A stretch of DNA of 64,000 bases from Profundibacterium mesophilum KAUST100406-0324. GTDB taxonomy: Bacteria > Pseudomonadota > Alphaproteobacteria > Rhodobacterales > Rhodobacteraceae. Made by a program: the position numbers and the translations under genes. The notes under the pieces are model-generated. The model made no database searches. It was not told the origin of the DNA and saw only the letters and a list, made by a program, of their open reading frames with translations. Where the stretch lies: contig NZ_APKE01000016.1 in assembly GCF_009835145.1 (NCBI RefSeq), positions 30,266 to 94,265 of the forward strand. Reading direction: 5' to 3'. Shown piece by piece: positions 55,973 to 64,000 of the stretch; the first letter of the stretch is position 1; each line of letters starts with the position of its first letter.

Positions 55973-56340
55973 CAGAGCACCTCCGGAGCGAGCGAGATGA
56001 TCTTCATGAAGCTTTTCGCGCGCAGCTCACGAACCACGGGCCCGAAGATACGGGTGCCGACCGGCTCGTTGTTGTTGTTGAGGATGACGGCGGCGTTACG
56101 ATCGAAGCGGATCGCGGTGCCGTCCTCGCGGCGGACTTCCTTCGCGGTGCGAACGACGACGGCCTTGCGAACGTCGCCCTTCTTCACGCGGCCGCGCGGA
56201 ATGGCTTCCTTCACCGAGACGACGATGATGTCGCCGACGGACGCATATTTGCGCTTGGAGCCGCCGAGGACCTTGATGCACTGAACCCGGCGTGCACCCG
56301 AGTTGTCAGCGACATCCAGATTGGTCTGCATCTGGATCAT
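55972..56340 (-). CDS. rplN: 50S ribosomal protein L14
   Basis: 122 residues, [20 protein letters not shown], the near-invariant L14 start, ending in [12 protein letters not shown]. It forms part of the intersubunit face and binds L19. 67 bases after rpsQ, one-base overlap with rplX. Confidence 0.97.
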   Translation of the reverse strand: MIQMQTNLDVADNSGARRVQCIKVLGGSKRKYASVGDIIVVSVKEAIPRGRVKKGDVRKAVVVRTAKEVRREDGTAIRFDRNAAVILNNNNEPVGTRIFGPVVRELRAKSFMKIISLAPEVL

Positions 56341-56407
56341 GTGGTTTCTCCCGACCTGTGGGGGGCTCTATCGCCTTCTCCCCAGGGTTTCGATGGTACC
56401 GGAAGGA

Positions 56408-56644
56408 TCACGCCTGGTCGGCGATGACTTCCCAGCGCTTGGTCTTCGAGACCGGGGCACATTCCTGGATACGCACCAGGTCGCCGGTCTTGAAGCTGTT
56501 CTGCGGATCGTGAGCCCGGTACTTCTTGGACTTACGGATGGTCTTCTTGAGCACGGGATGCGTGAAGCGGCGCTCGACGGAGACCGTGACGGTCTGCTCG
56601 TTGGCATCGCTGGTCACGGTGCCGGAGAGGATACGTTTGGGCAT
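56408..56644 (-). CDS. rpsQ: 30S ribosomal protein S17
   Basis: 78 residues, [20 protein letters not shown], then [20 protein letters not shown] and the end [10 protein letters not shown]17 is an OB-fold protein of the 30S body. Three bases after rpmC. Confidence 0.96.
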   Translation of the reverse strand: MPKRILSGTVTSDANEQTVTVSVERRFTHPVLKKTIRKSKKYRAHDPQNSFKTGDLVRIQECAPVSKTKRWEVIADQA

Positions 56645-56647
56645 CGA

Positions 56648-56860
56648 TCAGGCTCCCTGCTCGGTGGCCGCGGCGGCGGCCTTCTGGTTCAGTACGGTCT
56701 TCACGCGGGCGACGTCGCGGCGGACGTTGCGCATGCGCGCGGTGTTCTCGAGCTGGCTCGTGGCCTGCTGGAAGCGCAGGTTGAAAGCCTCTTTCTTCAG
56801 CGTGGCAAGCTGATCCTTCAGCTCGTCAGGCGTCTTGTCTTGCAGTTCCTTGGCGTTCAT
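56648..56860 (-). CDS. rpmC: 50S ribosomal protein L29
   Basis: 70 residues, [20 protein letters not shown], with [20 protein letters not shown] and [16 protein letters not shown]. It lies at the tunnel exit near L23. It should directly follow rplP, but here two other genes and a terminator intervene, and a promoter candidate sits 77 bases upstream. It therefore probably heads a separate unit. Confidence 0.95.
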   Translation of the reverse strand: MNAKELQDKTPDELKDQLATLKKEAFNLRFQQATSQLENTARMRNVRRDVARVKTVLNQKAAAAATEQGA

Positions 56861-56936
56861 CGCCGGCTCCTTTCAACATCACCGGAAGGCCCCGCGAGGG
56901 GTCACCTGATTCCCGGTGGAGTGGGTGAATGGAGCG

Positions 56937-56965
56937 CGTATAGAGCCCATGCCCCCGAATCGCAA
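56937..56965 (-). promoter_or_regulatory. Candidate sigma70 promoter of rpmC-rpsQ-rplN and following genes
   Basis: On the minus strand TTGCGA (56960-56965) and TATACG (56937-56942) with a 17-base spacer, about 77 bases before the rpmC start. It is the only good promoter-like sequence I found in the 287-base gap between the PRC-barrel gene and rpmC. Confidence 0.55.
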
Positions 56966-57147
56966 CCCCGGAAGCTTCCCCTTGCGATAACGCCTCGCCG
57001 GAGCCCTGCAGCGCATGACCGGGCGCCATCGGGGCCGCGCCGGTCACCTCCGGCACTGCTGTTTCCGCCCATCGGCAAATTTATTTGGAACACTCGTCCG
57101 CCGCTTCCCGTTGGACGGGCAACTCACACCGTAACGGGAGACATGAT

Positions 57148-57603
57148 ATGAAACTGCTCGCAACCACCACTCTCGCCCTCGGCCTCGCAGCTGCCGGCGC
57201 CGCATCCGCCGAAACCCACGCGATGACGCCGATGACCAGCGCCGACATGATGGAGAACCGTGCCGAGCTGATCCGCAGCCGCGACATCACCGGCGGCGCC
57301 ATCTACGCGTTCAGCGAAGGCATGAGCGAAGGCTTCGACGAAGCATCCATCTACGAAGAGGTCGGCGGCGACTGGAACGAGATCGGCGAGATCGAAGACG
57401 TGATCCTGTCGCGTGACGGCCAGATGATCGGTGTCGTCGGCGAAGTCGGCGGCTTCCTCGACATCGCGGACAAGCACGTGATGATCCCGGTCGAAGACGT
57501 TCGCCTCGTGGCCGTCGATGACCGCTCCTATGCGATCGTCACGCGGATGACCGAAGAGCAGCTCGAAGAGCTGCAGGGTGTCGACGAAGGCTTCTGGAAC
57601 TGA
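57148..57603 (+). CDS. Secreted PRC-barrel domain protein
   Basis: 151 residues from ATG 57148 with GGGAG upstream; a Met at 57085 would extend the signal peptide with polar sequence. Signal peptide MKLLATTTLALGLAAAGAASA is cut before ETHA. The PRC-barrel (about 45-120) shows ITGGAIYAFSEG, WNEIGEIEDVILSRDGQMIG and VEDVRLVAVDD. The mature protein is very acidic (many Asp/Glu, few Lys). PRC-barrels bind partner proteins or photosynthetic/ribosomal components (RimM, H subunit), but secreted acidic forms like this have no assigned role. It is transcribed against the surrounding ribosomal genes. Confidence 0.85.
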   Translation: MKLLATTTLALGLAAAGAASAETHAMTPMTSADMMENRAELIRSRDITGGAIYAFSEGMSEGFDEASIYEEVGGDWNEIGEIEDVILSRDGQMIGVVGEVGGFLDIADKHVMIPVEDVRLVAVDDRSYAIVTRMTEEQLEELQGVDEGFWN

Positions 57604-57644
57604 TCGACCGATCGTCGCCCCGCGTCACGGGCGCGCGGCACTGC

Positions 57645-57677
57645 AGGGGCGCGGAGGGAAACCTCCGCGCCCCTTTC
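57645..57677 (+). terminator. Intrinsic terminator after the PRC-barrel gene
   Basis: A perfect 13-bp stem (AGGGGCGCGGAGG / CCTCCGCGCCCCT) with loop GAAA, followed by TTC on the plus strand. It lies 41 bases past the stop at 57603, and could also act on the minus strand after the oxygenase gene. Confidence 0.75.
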
Positions 57678-57698
57678 GCATGACCTGAGGCCGCGCGA

Positions 57699-58319
57699 CT
57701 AGTTCCAGCCGTAGTTGAAGGAAATGCTGATCCTGTCCTCCTCGGACATGTTCATCGGCACTTCGTGGCGCAGCCAGCTTTCCCACAAGAGCACCTCCCC
57801 CACCGTCGGCGCCACGTAGACGAAGGAGCGCAGCTCATCGCGCGCCTCGCCGCGGCGGGGCGGTGCGGCCATCATCATCGCAAGGCGCGGATCCTCGAAC
57901 TTGATCGCGCTCGTCTCCGGCGGCATCGCGACATAGGTTGTCCCGCTGATCACCGAATGGGGATGGATATGGGCGGTGTGGATGCCGCCCTCCGGCAGGA
58001 TATTGATCCACAGGGAATCGAGCGACAATGTCTTGCCGCCGAGATCGAAGTCGAGATCCTCGGCGAACGCGGCCACATGCGCGTCGAGCGCCTTGACCAC
58101 ATCGGCGAAGATGCTGAAGCGCCAGGGCAGATCGGTGAGCGAGGCGTAACTGGTATAGCCCGGAAAATCGTTGCGCTCGCACCAGTCCTGCCCGGCCTCG
58201 TCATCCTCGGCGATGGACAGGCACGAGGCCTCGAGCTCGGCCGCGTCGATCGGCGCACCATGGTCCGACAGCTTGGCCCGGTAGAGGCGCGTGGCGAAAA
58301 GCGATCTGATCTGTGACAT
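57699..58319 (-). CDS. TIGR02466-type 2-oxoglutarate/Fe(II) oxygenase-like protein
   Basis: 206 residues, MSQIRSLFATRLYRAKLSDH... Motifs fit the TIGR02466 putative oxygenase family: LSLDSLWINILPEGGIHTAH, HIHPHSVISGTTYVAMP for the first iron-ligand region, and WLRHEVP with RISISFNYGWN for the distal His and the 2-oxoglutarate Arg. The usual HxD is written here as HxHPH, so ligand identity is uncertain. It is placed between rplP and the PRC-barrel gene, 105 bases after rplP with a terminator between. Some related oxygenases hydroxylate ribosomal proteins; the position invites that idea but does not show it. Confidence 0.82.
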   Translation of the reverse strand: MSQIRSLFATRLYRAKLSDHGAPIDAAELEASCLSIAEDDEAGQDWCERNDFPGYTSYASLTDLPWRFSIFADVVKALDAHVAAFAEDLDFDLGGKTLSLDSLWINILPEGGIHTAHIHPHSVISGTTYVAMPPETSAIKFEDPRLAMMMAAPPRRGEARDELRSFVYVAPTVGEVLLWESWLRHEVPMNMSEEDRISISFNYGWN

Positions 58320-58344
58320 GGGAAACCTGTTGATGTCGGATGTG

Positions 58345-58376
58345 AAAAAGGCCCCCGCCCTGTATGGCGGAGGCCT
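58345..58376 (-). terminator. Intrinsic terminator after rplP
   Basis: On the minus strand a 10-bp stem with one mismatch (AGGCC-T-CCGCC / GGCGG-G-GGCCT; loop ATACAG) is followed by T5. It lies 49 bases past the rplP stop and before the oxygenase gene, so it should end the rplB-rplP transcript. Confidence 0.8.
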
Positions 58377-58424
58377 CCTGTCGATGTGCCGGCGCGGGAG
58401 CGTGCCCCGCCGCGCGGACCGGGA

Positions 58425-58838
58425 TTACCAGTCTTCGCGCATCACCGTGCGGGTCTTGATCGGCAGCTTCATCGCGGCGAGGCGCAGGGCCTCGCGCGCG
58501 ACGACTTCGCTGACGCCGTCGATCTCGAACATCACCCGGCCGGGCTTGACCTTGGCGGCCCAGAAATCGACCGAGCCCTTGCCTTTACCCATCCGAACCT
58601 CGGTCGGCTTGGAGGTCACGGGGGTGTCCGGGAAGATCCGGATCCAGACCCGGCCCTGACGCTTCATGTGACGCGTCATGGCCCGGCGTGCGGCCTCGAT
58701 CTGGCGCGCGGTAACGCGCTCGGGCTGCACGGCCTTGAGGCCAAACGTCCCGAAGTTCAGGTCGGAGCCGCCCTTTGCCTGACCGCTGATGCGGCCCTTG
58801 TGCATCTTGCGGAATTTGGTGCGCTTCGGCTGAAGCAT
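58425..58838 (-). CDS. rplP: 50S ribosomal protein L16
   Basis: 137 residues, [20 protein letters not shown], with [20 protein letters not shown] and [18 protein letters not shown]16 organises the A-site region of 23S rRNA. 12 bases after rpsC. The normal next gene, rpmC, is displaced by about 1.6 kb. Confidence 0.97.
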   Translation of the reverse strand: MLQPKRTKFRKMHKGRISGQAKGGSDLNFGTFGLKAVQPERVTARQIEAARRAMTRHMKRQGRVWIRIFPDTPVTSKPTEVRMGKGKGSVDFWAAKVKPGRVMFEIDGVSEVVAREALRLAAMKLPIKTRTVMREDW

Positions 58839-58850
58839 GGTTCAGTCCTC

Positions 58851-59558
58851 CTAGCGGCGGCCGCCGGCACCACGGGGTGCGGGGCCTTCTTGCAGTTCAG
58901 CCTGCTTGCGATCACGGGCCGCGGGATCGTGCTCGAGGATCTCGCCTTTGAAGATCCAGACCTTGATCCCGATGATGCCATAGGCGGTCTTGCCTTCGGC
59001 ATGCGCGTAATCGATGTCGGCACGCAGCGTGTGCAGCGGAACGCGGCCCTCGCGGTACCATTCGGTCCGCGCGATCTCCGCGCCACCGAGACGGCCGGCG
59101 ACGTTGACCCGGATGCCGAGTGCACCCATGCGCATCGCGTTCTGGACCGAGCGCTTCATGGCACGGCGGAACGACACGCGGCGCTCGAGCTGCTGGGCGA
59201 TCGATTCGGCGACCAGCATCGCATCGAGCTCGGGCTTGCGCACCTCGACGATGTTGAGATGCAGCTCGCTATCGGTCATCGCGGCAAGCTTCTTGCGCAG
59301 CGTCTCGATATCCGCGCCCTTCTTGCCGATGATGACGCCGGGGCGGGCGGTGTGGATCGTGACGCGGCACTTCTTGTGCGGACGCTCGATGATCACACGG
59401 CTGATACCGGCCTGCTTGCATTCTTCCTTGATGAACTCACGGATCTTGATGTCCTCGAGGAGGAGATCACCGTAGTCCTTCGTGTCGGCGTACCAACGGC
59501 TGTCCCAGGTCCGGTTGACCTGGAGCCGCATGCCGACGGGATTGACCTTGTTACCCAT
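58851..59558 (-). CDS. rpsC: 30S ribosomal protein S3
   Basis: 235 residues from ATG 59558 ([20 protein letters not shown]). KH domain GxxG loop is [11 protein letters not shown], and the C-terminal domain has [20 protein letters not shown]. The start overlaps the rplV stop by one base (TAATG). A Gly/Arg-rich tail ([10 protein letters not shown]) closes it. S3 guards the mRNA entry tunnel. Confidence 0.97.
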   Translation of the reverse strand: MGNKVNPVGMRLQVNRTWDSRWYADTKDYGDLLLEDIKIREFIKEECKQAGISRVIIERPHKKCRVTIHTARPGVIIGKKGADIETLRKKLAAMTDSELHLNIVEVRKPELDAMLVAESIAQQLERRVSFRRAMKRSVQNAMRMGALGIRVNVAGRLGGAEIARTEWYREGRVPLHTLRADIDYAHAEGKTAYGIIGIKVWIFKGEILEHDPAARDRKQAELQEGPAPRGAGGRR

Positions 59559-59938
59559 TATGCCTGCTCCTCGACCTGGCGGACCTTGATGGTGAGTTCC
59601 GAGAACGGCTTGACGATCTTGCCGAACCGGCCACGGGCACGCGGACGGCCGCGCTTCATGGTCAGGTTCTTGCCGACATAGGCCTCGGCGACGACGAGCT
59701 CGTCCACGTCGAGATTGTGGTTGTTCTCGGCATTGGCGATCGCGGACTGAAGGCATTTGCGAACGTCGTCGCTGATGCGCTTCTTGTCGAAGGCCAGTTC
59801 GGTCAGGGCACGCTCGACCTTCTTGCCACGGATCATCGCGGCAACCAGATTCAGCTTCTGCGGGCTGGTACGAAGCATCCGGACTTTGGCCATCGCTTCG
59901 TTGTCGGCCACGCGGCGGGGATTCTTATCCTTGCTCAT
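59558..59938 (-). CDS. rplV: 50S ribosomal protein L22
   Basis: 126 residues, [20 protein letters not shown]..., with [20 protein letters not shown] and the loop [20 protein letters not shown] that lines the exit tunnel. One-base overlap with rpsC and three bases from rpsS. Confidence 0.97.
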   Translation of the reverse strand: MSKDKNPRRVADNEAMAKVRMLRTSPQKLNLVAAMIRGKKVERALTELAFDKKRISDDVRKCLQSAIANAENNHNLDVDELVVAEAYVGKNLTMKRGRPRARGRFGKIVKPFSELTIKVRQVEEQA

Positions 59939-59941
59939 GGC

Positions 59942-60220
59942 TTACTTCCGCTTCGCTTTCTTGTCGGCAGCGTGACCATGATAGGTCCGCGTCGGCGAGT
60001 ATTCACCGAACTTCTGGCCGATCATGTCCTCGGAGACGTTCACCGGGATATGCTTCTTGCCATTGTAGACGCCGAAGGTGAGGCCCACGAACTGGGGCAG
60101 GATGGTGGAGCGGCGCGACCAGATCTTGATGACCTCGTTGCGACCGCCCTCGCGGGATTTCTCGGCCTTCTTGAGGACATAGCTGTCGACAAAAGGACCT
60201 TTCCAGACAGAACGCGTCAT
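59942..60220 (-). CDS. rpsS: 30S ribosomal protein S19
   Basis: 92 residues, [20 protein letters not shown], then [20 protein letters not shown] and the end [12 protein letters not shown]19 is in the 30S head next to S13. Three bases after rplB. Confidence 0.97.
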   Translation of the reverse strand: MTRSVWKGPFVDSYVLKKAEKSREGGRNEVIKIWSRRSTILPQFVGLTFGVYNGKKHIPVNVSEDMIGQKFGEYSPTRTYHGHAADKKAKRK

Positions 60221-60223
60221 CGA

Positions 60224-61066
60224 TCAGCGCCCCTTTTTCTTGGCGTGCCGCGAGCGGATGATCAGCTTGCTGGACGCTTTGTTCTTGTTCCGGGTGCGCG
60301 CACCCTTAGTCGGCTTGCCCCATGGCGTCACCGGATGACGGCCGCCCGAGGTGCGGCCTTCGCCGCCGCCATGCGGGTGGTCGATCGGGTTCATCACGAC
60401 ACCGCGGACCGACGGACGAATGCCCTTGTGGCGCATCCGGCCGGCCTTGCCGTAGTTCTGGTTGCTGTTGTCGGGGTTCGACACGGCACCGACCGTGGCC
60501 ATGCATTCCTGGCGCACGAGACGAAGCTCGCCCGAGCTCAGGCGGATCTGCGCGTAGCCACCATCGCGGCCGACGAACTGGGCGTAGGTGCCGGCGGCGC
60601 GTGCGATCTGACCGCCCTTGCCCGGCTTCAGCTCGATGTTGTGGACGATCGTGCCGATCGGCATGCCCGAGAAGGGCATCGCGTTGCCCGGCTTGATGTC
60701 GACCTTGGGGCCGGAGACCACCTTGTCGCCGATCGCGAGGCGCTGCGGGGCGAGGATGTAATTCTGTTCGCCGTCCTCGTACTGGATCAGCGCGATGAAG
60801 GCGGTGCGGTTGGGATCGTATTCGATCCGGGCCACGACTGCCGACATGTCATGCTTCGTGCGTCTGAAATCGACGATGCGGTAGAGGCGCTTCGCGCCCC
60901 CGCCCTTGCGACGCATCGTGATTCGTCCGGTGTTGTTCCGGCCGCCATGCTTCGTCAGACCCTCGGTGAGGCTCTTGACGGGGCGTCCTTTCCAAAGCTC
61001 CGAACGGTCGATCAGCACCAGCCCGCGCTGGCCCGGCGTCGTCGGCTTATACGACTTGAGTGCCAT
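60224..61066 (-). CDS. rplB: 50S ribosomal protein L2
   Basis: 280 residues from ATG 61066 ([20 protein letters not shown]). The invariant region near the peptidyl-transferase centre, [20 protein letters not shown], is present in full. Longer in-frame sequence upstream to 61180 lies in the leader and is not coding. It follows a 606-base gap with its own promoter candidate. Confidence 0.97.
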   Translation of the reverse strand: MALKSYKPTTPGQRGLVLIDRSELWKGRPVKSLTEGLTKHGGRNNTGRITMRRKGGGAKRLYRIVDFRRTKHDMSAVVARIEYDPNRTAFIALIQYEDGEQNYILAPQRLAIGDKVVSGPKVDIKPGNAMPFSGMPIGTIVHNIELKPGKGGQIARAAGTYAQFVGRDGGYAQIRLSSGELRLVRQECMATVGAVSNPDNSNQNYGKAGRMRHKGIRPSVRGVVMNPIDHPHGGGEGRTSGGRHPVTPWGKPTKGARTRNKNKASSKLIIRSRHAKKKGR

Positions 61067-61188
61067 GCTTTCTGTCTTCCGTCTGCTTGAGGCCCCTGCG
61101 AGGGAGCCTGTGTTCAGCCCCCCGGAGGTGGCCATGGTTATAGGCCCCCGAAGGTGCCCGCAGCCGCGCTTGCCGTGCAAAAGACGAA

Positions 61189-61208
61189 GCCCCGGACAGG
61201 TCCGGGGC
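61189..61208 (-). terminator. Leader hairpin downstream of the rplB promoter candidate
   Basis: GCCCCGG-ACCTGT-CCGGGGC on the minus strand with a T-rich follow-on (TTCGTCTTTTG). It begins about 10-15 bases after the expected transcription start, so it could serve as an attenuator or a protective 5' structure in the rplB leader. Confidence 0.5.
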
Positions 61209-61224
61209 CAAACGCGGATGGGGG

Positions 61225-61253
61225 CGTGTAGGAGGTTTGAGCCGGCGGGTCAA
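61225..61253 (-). promoter_or_regulatory. Candidate sigma70 promoter of rplB-rpsS-rplV-rpsC-rplP
   Basis: TTGACC (61248-61253) and TACACG (61225-61230) with a 17-base spacer on the minus strand, about 160 bases upstream of rplB. The best -35 in the gap. Confidence 0.55.
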
Positions 61254-61614
61254 GTCCGCCCGCCGCATTGCCGCGGCCCTACCCCATGCCGGGCCCTGGA
61301 CCGGCACGTCGCGAAGGCATGGAGGCCCTGCCTTACGCGCCCATGGATGCCCCCTGCCCCTTGCAACTGCCGATGCCGATTCGCATGCCAGCAGAGACAT
61401 GCCGTCACTTGGCAAGCAGCTCAGCGGCTTCCGCGCGCGCACCGCGTGCCCAAGACGCTCCTCCCAGCTGCACCAACATGCGCTACGTTCCGGGCACGGG
61501 TCGGCTGTTCCCGATGCCGTGCACATGCACGACCGTCCTCCTCCACGGGGGGCGTTTCCGAAGCTCGGGAATGCACCCCGCAGGAACGCCATCGCCGTCG
61601 TGCCCCGAAACGCA

Positions 61615-61647
61615 CAAGGCCCCCGATCCTAACGATCGAGGGCCTTG
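61615..61647 (-). terminator. Terminator-like hairpin after rplW
   Basis: A 14-bp stem with one mismatch (CAAGGCCC-T-CGATC against its partner, loop GTTAG), 26 bases past the rplW stop on the minus strand. The T tract is weak (TTGTGCGTTTCGG), so termination may be partial. Confidence 0.55.
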
Positions 61648-61672
61648 CGAACAATATCGGATCGCGTGTCGG

Positions 61673-61969
61673 TCAGAGACCGGTGGTCACGTCGATCGTA
61701 TTGCCTTCCTCGAGCGTCACATAGGCTTTCTTGACGTCACGGCGGCGACCGGGCTGGCCCCGGAACCGCTTGACCTTGCCCTTGGTGATGGAGGTGTTGA
61801 CCGCCTTCACCTTGACCCCGAAGAGCTGCTCGACCGCATCCTTGATCTGCGGCTTCGCGGCATCCATCGCCACTTCGAAGACCACGGCGCCGTTCTCGGA
61901 CGCCATTGTCGCCTTCTCGGTGATGATCGGCTTGCGGATCACATCGTAATGTTCTGCTTTCGCGCTCAT
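61673..61969 (-). CDS. rplW: 50S ribosomal protein L23
   Basis: 98 residues from ATG 61969 ([20 protein letters not shown]), with [20 protein letters not shown] and [21 protein letters not shown]23 docks the signal recognition particle and trigger factor at the tunnel exit. The ATG overlaps the rplD stop (ATGA). Upstream in-frame sequence belongs to rplD in another phase. Confidence 0.97.
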   Translation of the reverse strand: MSAKAEHYDVIRKPIITEKATMASENGAVVFEVAMDAAKPQIKDAVEQLFGVKVKAVNTSITKGKVKRFRGQPGRRRDVKKAYVTLEEGNTIDVTTGL

Positions 61970-62586
61970 TTCAGACGAGCCTCCAGTGCTTCGAGACCGG
62001 CCTTCGTGATGACCAGGGTGTCCCGCTTGAGGATGTCGTAGACGTTCGCACCGACGCTGGGCAGGATGTCCAGCCCCTCGATGTTGCGCGCCGCACGCGA
62101 GAAGTTCTCGTTCACGTCCGTACCGTCGATCACCAGCGCACGCTTCCAGCCAAGCTGCTTGATCTGCTTGGCCAGGGCGCCCGTCTTCGCATCGCCGATC
62201 TCGGTGTTCTCGATCACGACGAGATTGCCCGAGGCCGCCTTGGAGCTCAGCGCGTGGCACAGGCCCAGCTTGCGGAACTTCTTGGTCAGGTCATGACCGT
62301 GGCTGCGCGGGGTCGGACCCTTGTAGATACCACCCTTGCGGAAGATCGGAGCGTTCCGGTCACCGTGACGTGCGCCGCCGGTGCCCTTCTGGCGATAGAT
62401 CTTCTTGGTCGAATAGCTCGTCTCGGAGCGGGTCTTGACCTTGTGCGTGCCCTGCTGCGCGTTGTTGCGCTGCCAGCGCACGACACGGTGCAGGATATCG
62501 ACGCGCGGCTCCAGTCCGAAGATCTCGTCGCCGAGATCGACCGAACCGGCCGTGCCGCCGTCCAGTTTGATGACGTCGAGTTTCAT
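61966..62586 (-). CDS. rplD: 50S ribosomal protein L4
   Basis: 206 residues, [20 protein letters not shown]..., with [20 protein letters not shown] in the tunnel loop and the end [13 protein letters not shown]4 in E. coli also represses the S10 operon; a matching leader was not recognised here. Overlaps rplC and rplW by four bases each. Confidence 0.97.
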   Translation of the reverse strand: MKLDVIKLDGGTAGSVDLGDEIFGLEPRVDILHRVVRWQRNNAQQGTHKVKTRSETSYSTKKIYRQKGTGGARHGDRNAPIFRKGGIYKGPTPRSHGHDLTKKFRKLGLCHALSSKAASGNLVVIENTEIGDAKTGALAKQIKQLGWKRALVIDGTDVNENFSRAARNIEGLDILPSVGANVYDILKRDTLVITKAGLEALEARLK

Positions 62587-63449
62587 TCGTCACCTTCCTT
62601 CTTCTCAGACTGACCGTCCTCGGACTTCTCAGCCTCGATATCGGCTTCGGCATCCTTCAGCGCGGCAGCTTCCTGCGCGGCCTGCTCCTCGGCGGCGAGA
62701 CGCTCGGCCTCGGCGGCCTCGGCTGCGGCGGCCTCGGCGGCCTCGTTGGCCAGACGCTCGGCTTCCTCGGCCGCGGATTTCAGCGCCGCGGGATAGATCA
62801 CGTTCTCGGGGATCGGCTTCTTCACCGCATCCTTGACCGTGACCCAGCCACCCTTGGAGCCGGGGACCGCGCCCTTGACCATGATCAGGCCGCGTGCGCT
62901 GTCGGTGCGCACGACCTGCAGGTTCTGGGTGGTCACGCGGGCGGCGCCCATGTGACCGGCCATCTTCTTGCCCTTGAAGACCTTGCCGGGATCCTGGCAC
63001 TGGCCGGTGGAGCCGTGCGAGCGGTGGGAGATCGACACACCATGCGACGCCCGGAGGCCGCCGAAGTTGTGCCGCTTCATCGCACCCTGGAAACCCTTAC
63101 CGATCGAGGTGCCGGACACGTCGACGAACTGCCCCTCGAAGTAGTGGTTCGCGGTGATCTCCTCGCCGACGCCGATGAGATTCTCGGGAGCCACGCGGAA
63201 TTCCGCGATCTTGCGCTTGGGCTCGACCTTCGCCACGGCGAAGCTGCCGCGCAGGGCCTTGGAGACGCGCTTCGCCTTCGCGGTGCCGGCGCCGAGCTGA
63301 ACGGCCGAGTAGCCATTCGCCTCGACCGTGCGCTGCGCGACGACCTGAAGCTTGTCGAGTTGGAGAACGGTCACAGGAATCTGCTTTCCGTCTTCCTGGA
63401 AGATACGGGTCATACCGACCTTCTTAGCGATCACGCCAGAGCGTAGCAT
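62583..63449 (-). CDS. rplC: 50S ribosomal protein L3 with long acidic C-terminal extension
   Basis: 288 residues, against about 209 in E. coli. The core has [19 protein letters not shown] and [20 protein letters not shown] (the Gln methylated by PrmB in relatives). After about residue 210 the protein continues with an Ala/Glu-rich, probably helical tail ([17 protein letters not shown] and [12 protein letters not shown]). The core is normal; the tail probably sits on the ribosome surface. Three bases after rpsJ, ATGA overlap with rplD. Confidence 0.96.
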   Translation of the reverse strand: MLRSGVIAKKVGMTRIFQEDGKQIPVTVLQLDKLQVVAQRTVEANGYSAVQLGAGTAKAKRVSKALRGSFAVAKVEPKRKIAEFRVAPENLIGVGEEITANHYFEGQFVDVSGTSIGKGFQGAMKRHNFGGLRASHGVSISHRSHGSTGQCQDPGKVFKGKKMAGHMGAARVTTQNLQVVRTDSARGLIMVKGAVPGSKGGWVTVKDAVKKPIPENVIYPAALKSAAEEAERLANEAAEAAAAEAAEAERLAAEEQAAQEAAALKDAEADIEAEKSEDGQSEKKEGDE

Positions 63450-63452
63450 CGG

Positions 63453-63773
63453 TCAGCCTCCCATTACCTTGATGTCGACGGCGACGCCGGCAGCGAGGTC
63501 GAGCTTCATCAGCGCGTCCACGGTCTGCGGGGTCGGATCGACGATGTCGAGCATGCGCTTGTGGGTCCGGATCTCGAACTGGTCACGCGATTTCTTGTCG
63601 ACATGCGGGCCCCGGAGGACCGTGAATTTCTCGATCTTGTTGGGCATCGGGATCGGGCCACGCACGCTCGCGCCGGTGCGCTTGGCGGTGCTGACGATCT
63701 CCTGCGTGCTGCTGTCGAGCACGCGGTAGTCGAACGCCTTGAGGCGGATCCGAATGTTCTGGCTGGCTGCCAT
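63453..63773 (-). CDS. rpsJ: 30S ribosomal protein S10
   Basis: 106 residues, [20 protein letters not shown]..., with [20 protein letters not shown] and [21 protein letters not shown]10 (NusE) is also part of antitermination complexes. First gene of the S10 set, 144 bases after tuf. Confidence 0.97.
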   Translation of the reverse strand: MAASQNIRIRLKAFDYRVLDSSTQEIVSTAKRTGASVRGPIPMPNKIEKFTVLRGPHVDKKSRDQFEIRTHKRMLDIVDPTPQTVDALMKLDLAAGVAVDIKVMGG

Positions 63774-63866
63774 TTGGAATTCCCTTTCACGGGCTTTCTA
63801 AGTTGAGAGGTGGAACGGGACTCATCCCCGCCCCACATCGAACCGTCTTGTCCTGCACCAAGTCGC

Positions 63867-63905
63867 GGGGCCGGAGGCCGCCCAATAGAGCGGTCAACCG
63901 GCCCC
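63867..63905 (-). other. Structured spacer between tuf and rpsJ
   Basis: An 8-bp stem GGGGCCGG / CCGGCCCC encloses 23 bases that contain a smaller CCGC/GCGG stem. It lies 13 bases past the tuf stop on the minus strand with no T tract. It might be a processing site or a regulatory leader of the S10 operon; nothing more can be said. Confidence 0.35.
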
Positions 63906-63917
63906 GTCAATCGGTCT

Positions 63918-64000
63918 TTACTCGATGATGCTCGACACGACGCCTGCGCCGACGGTGCGGCCGCCTTCACGGATGGCGAAGCGGAGCTTCTCTTCCATCG
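63918..64000 (-). CDS. tuf: Elongation factor Tu, C-terminal 26 residues (runs off window)
   Basis: The visible end reads MEEKLRFAIREGGRTVGAGVVSS then IIE and a TAA stop, the invariant C-terminus of EF-Tu (shown here as MEEKLRFAIREGG and TVGAGVVSSIIE). The rest lies beyond the window. EF-Tu carries aminoacyl-tRNA to the ribosome. Its position before rpsJ is the usual str-S10 junction. Confidence 0.95.
   Translation of the reverse strand, partial: MEEKLRFAIREGGRTVGAGVVSSIIE

Larger units (their letters stand above)
61067..61672. other. 606-base gap between rplB and rplW with promoter and hairpins but no gene
   Basis: The genes rplW and rplB normally adjoin. The open frames here give Arg/Ala/Pro-rich sequences without any recognisable pattern and lack ribosome-binding sites. 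The gap contains a terminator-like hairpin after rplW (61615-61647), a promoter candidate (61225-61253) and a second hairpin just downstream of that promoter (61189-61208). The middle portion (61310-61560) has unusually many CATG/GCATGC-like words. Confidence 0.7.

Noticed and set aside
61237..61632. Open frames in the rplB-rplW gap
   Set aside because: No ribosome-binding site, low-complexity basic translation, no recognisable motif on either strand.

Overview
The window is GC-rich DNA from an alphaproteobacterium, most likely a member of the Rhodobacteraceae (Roseobacter-type). This is inferred from the gene content: a general amino-acid (Aap) transporter, an ATP12 chaperone gene beside an RluC-type pseudouridine synthase and fluC, an Mrp antiporter with fused A and B subunits, an rpmH-rnpA-yidD-ttcA-yidC-engB-argB block, and the style of the ribosomal proteins. 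No species is claimed.

Layout. 1-315 is the 5' part of purA. 421-9578 holds three secreted DUF11-type proteins on the minus strand, one of them a 1,936-residue protein that appears to end in an outer-membrane beta-barrel. Beside them (9856-13849) lies a phosphorelay: a NarL-type response regulator on one strand, and on the other a molybdopterin-fold exported protein followed by a hybrid kinase with receiver and HPt domains. 13940-19992 is an Mrp Na+/H+ antiporter operon (AB-C-D-E-F-G), followed by a spermidine-synthase-like gene. 21010-25830 looks like a small island at the 3' end of a tRNA-Arg gene. It carries a LysR-controlled detoxification-type gene set, partly broken, and a decayed IS5-type element. 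25946-29571 is a TVP38 / flavoprotein / sensor-kinase operon.

29808-37717 contains rpmH, rnpA, yidD, sodC, ttcA, yidC, a MOSC protein, engB, an SDR, argB and sixA. 37838-42333 is the aapJQMP transporter operon, with hairpins marking its binding-protein gene and its end. 42540-46735 carries the ATP12 chaperone gene, rluC, fluC, rarA and a LuxR solo.

46985-64000 is the ribosomal protein supercluster on the minus strand, from the end of tuf through rpsJ to rplQ, with secY, adk and rpoA. It does not read as one operon. Intrinsic terminators follow rplP, rpmD and rplQ, with terminator-like hairpins after rplW and rpsK. Good sigma70-type promoters precede rplB, rpmC and rplO. Between rplP and rpmC sit two unrelated genes, a TIGR02466-type oxygenase and a PRC-barrel secreted protein, the latter on the opposite strand.

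The parts most likely to repay study are the DUF11 surface module with its private phosphorelay and shared palindromic promoter elements, the tRNA-Arg island, and the segmented ribosomal cluster.
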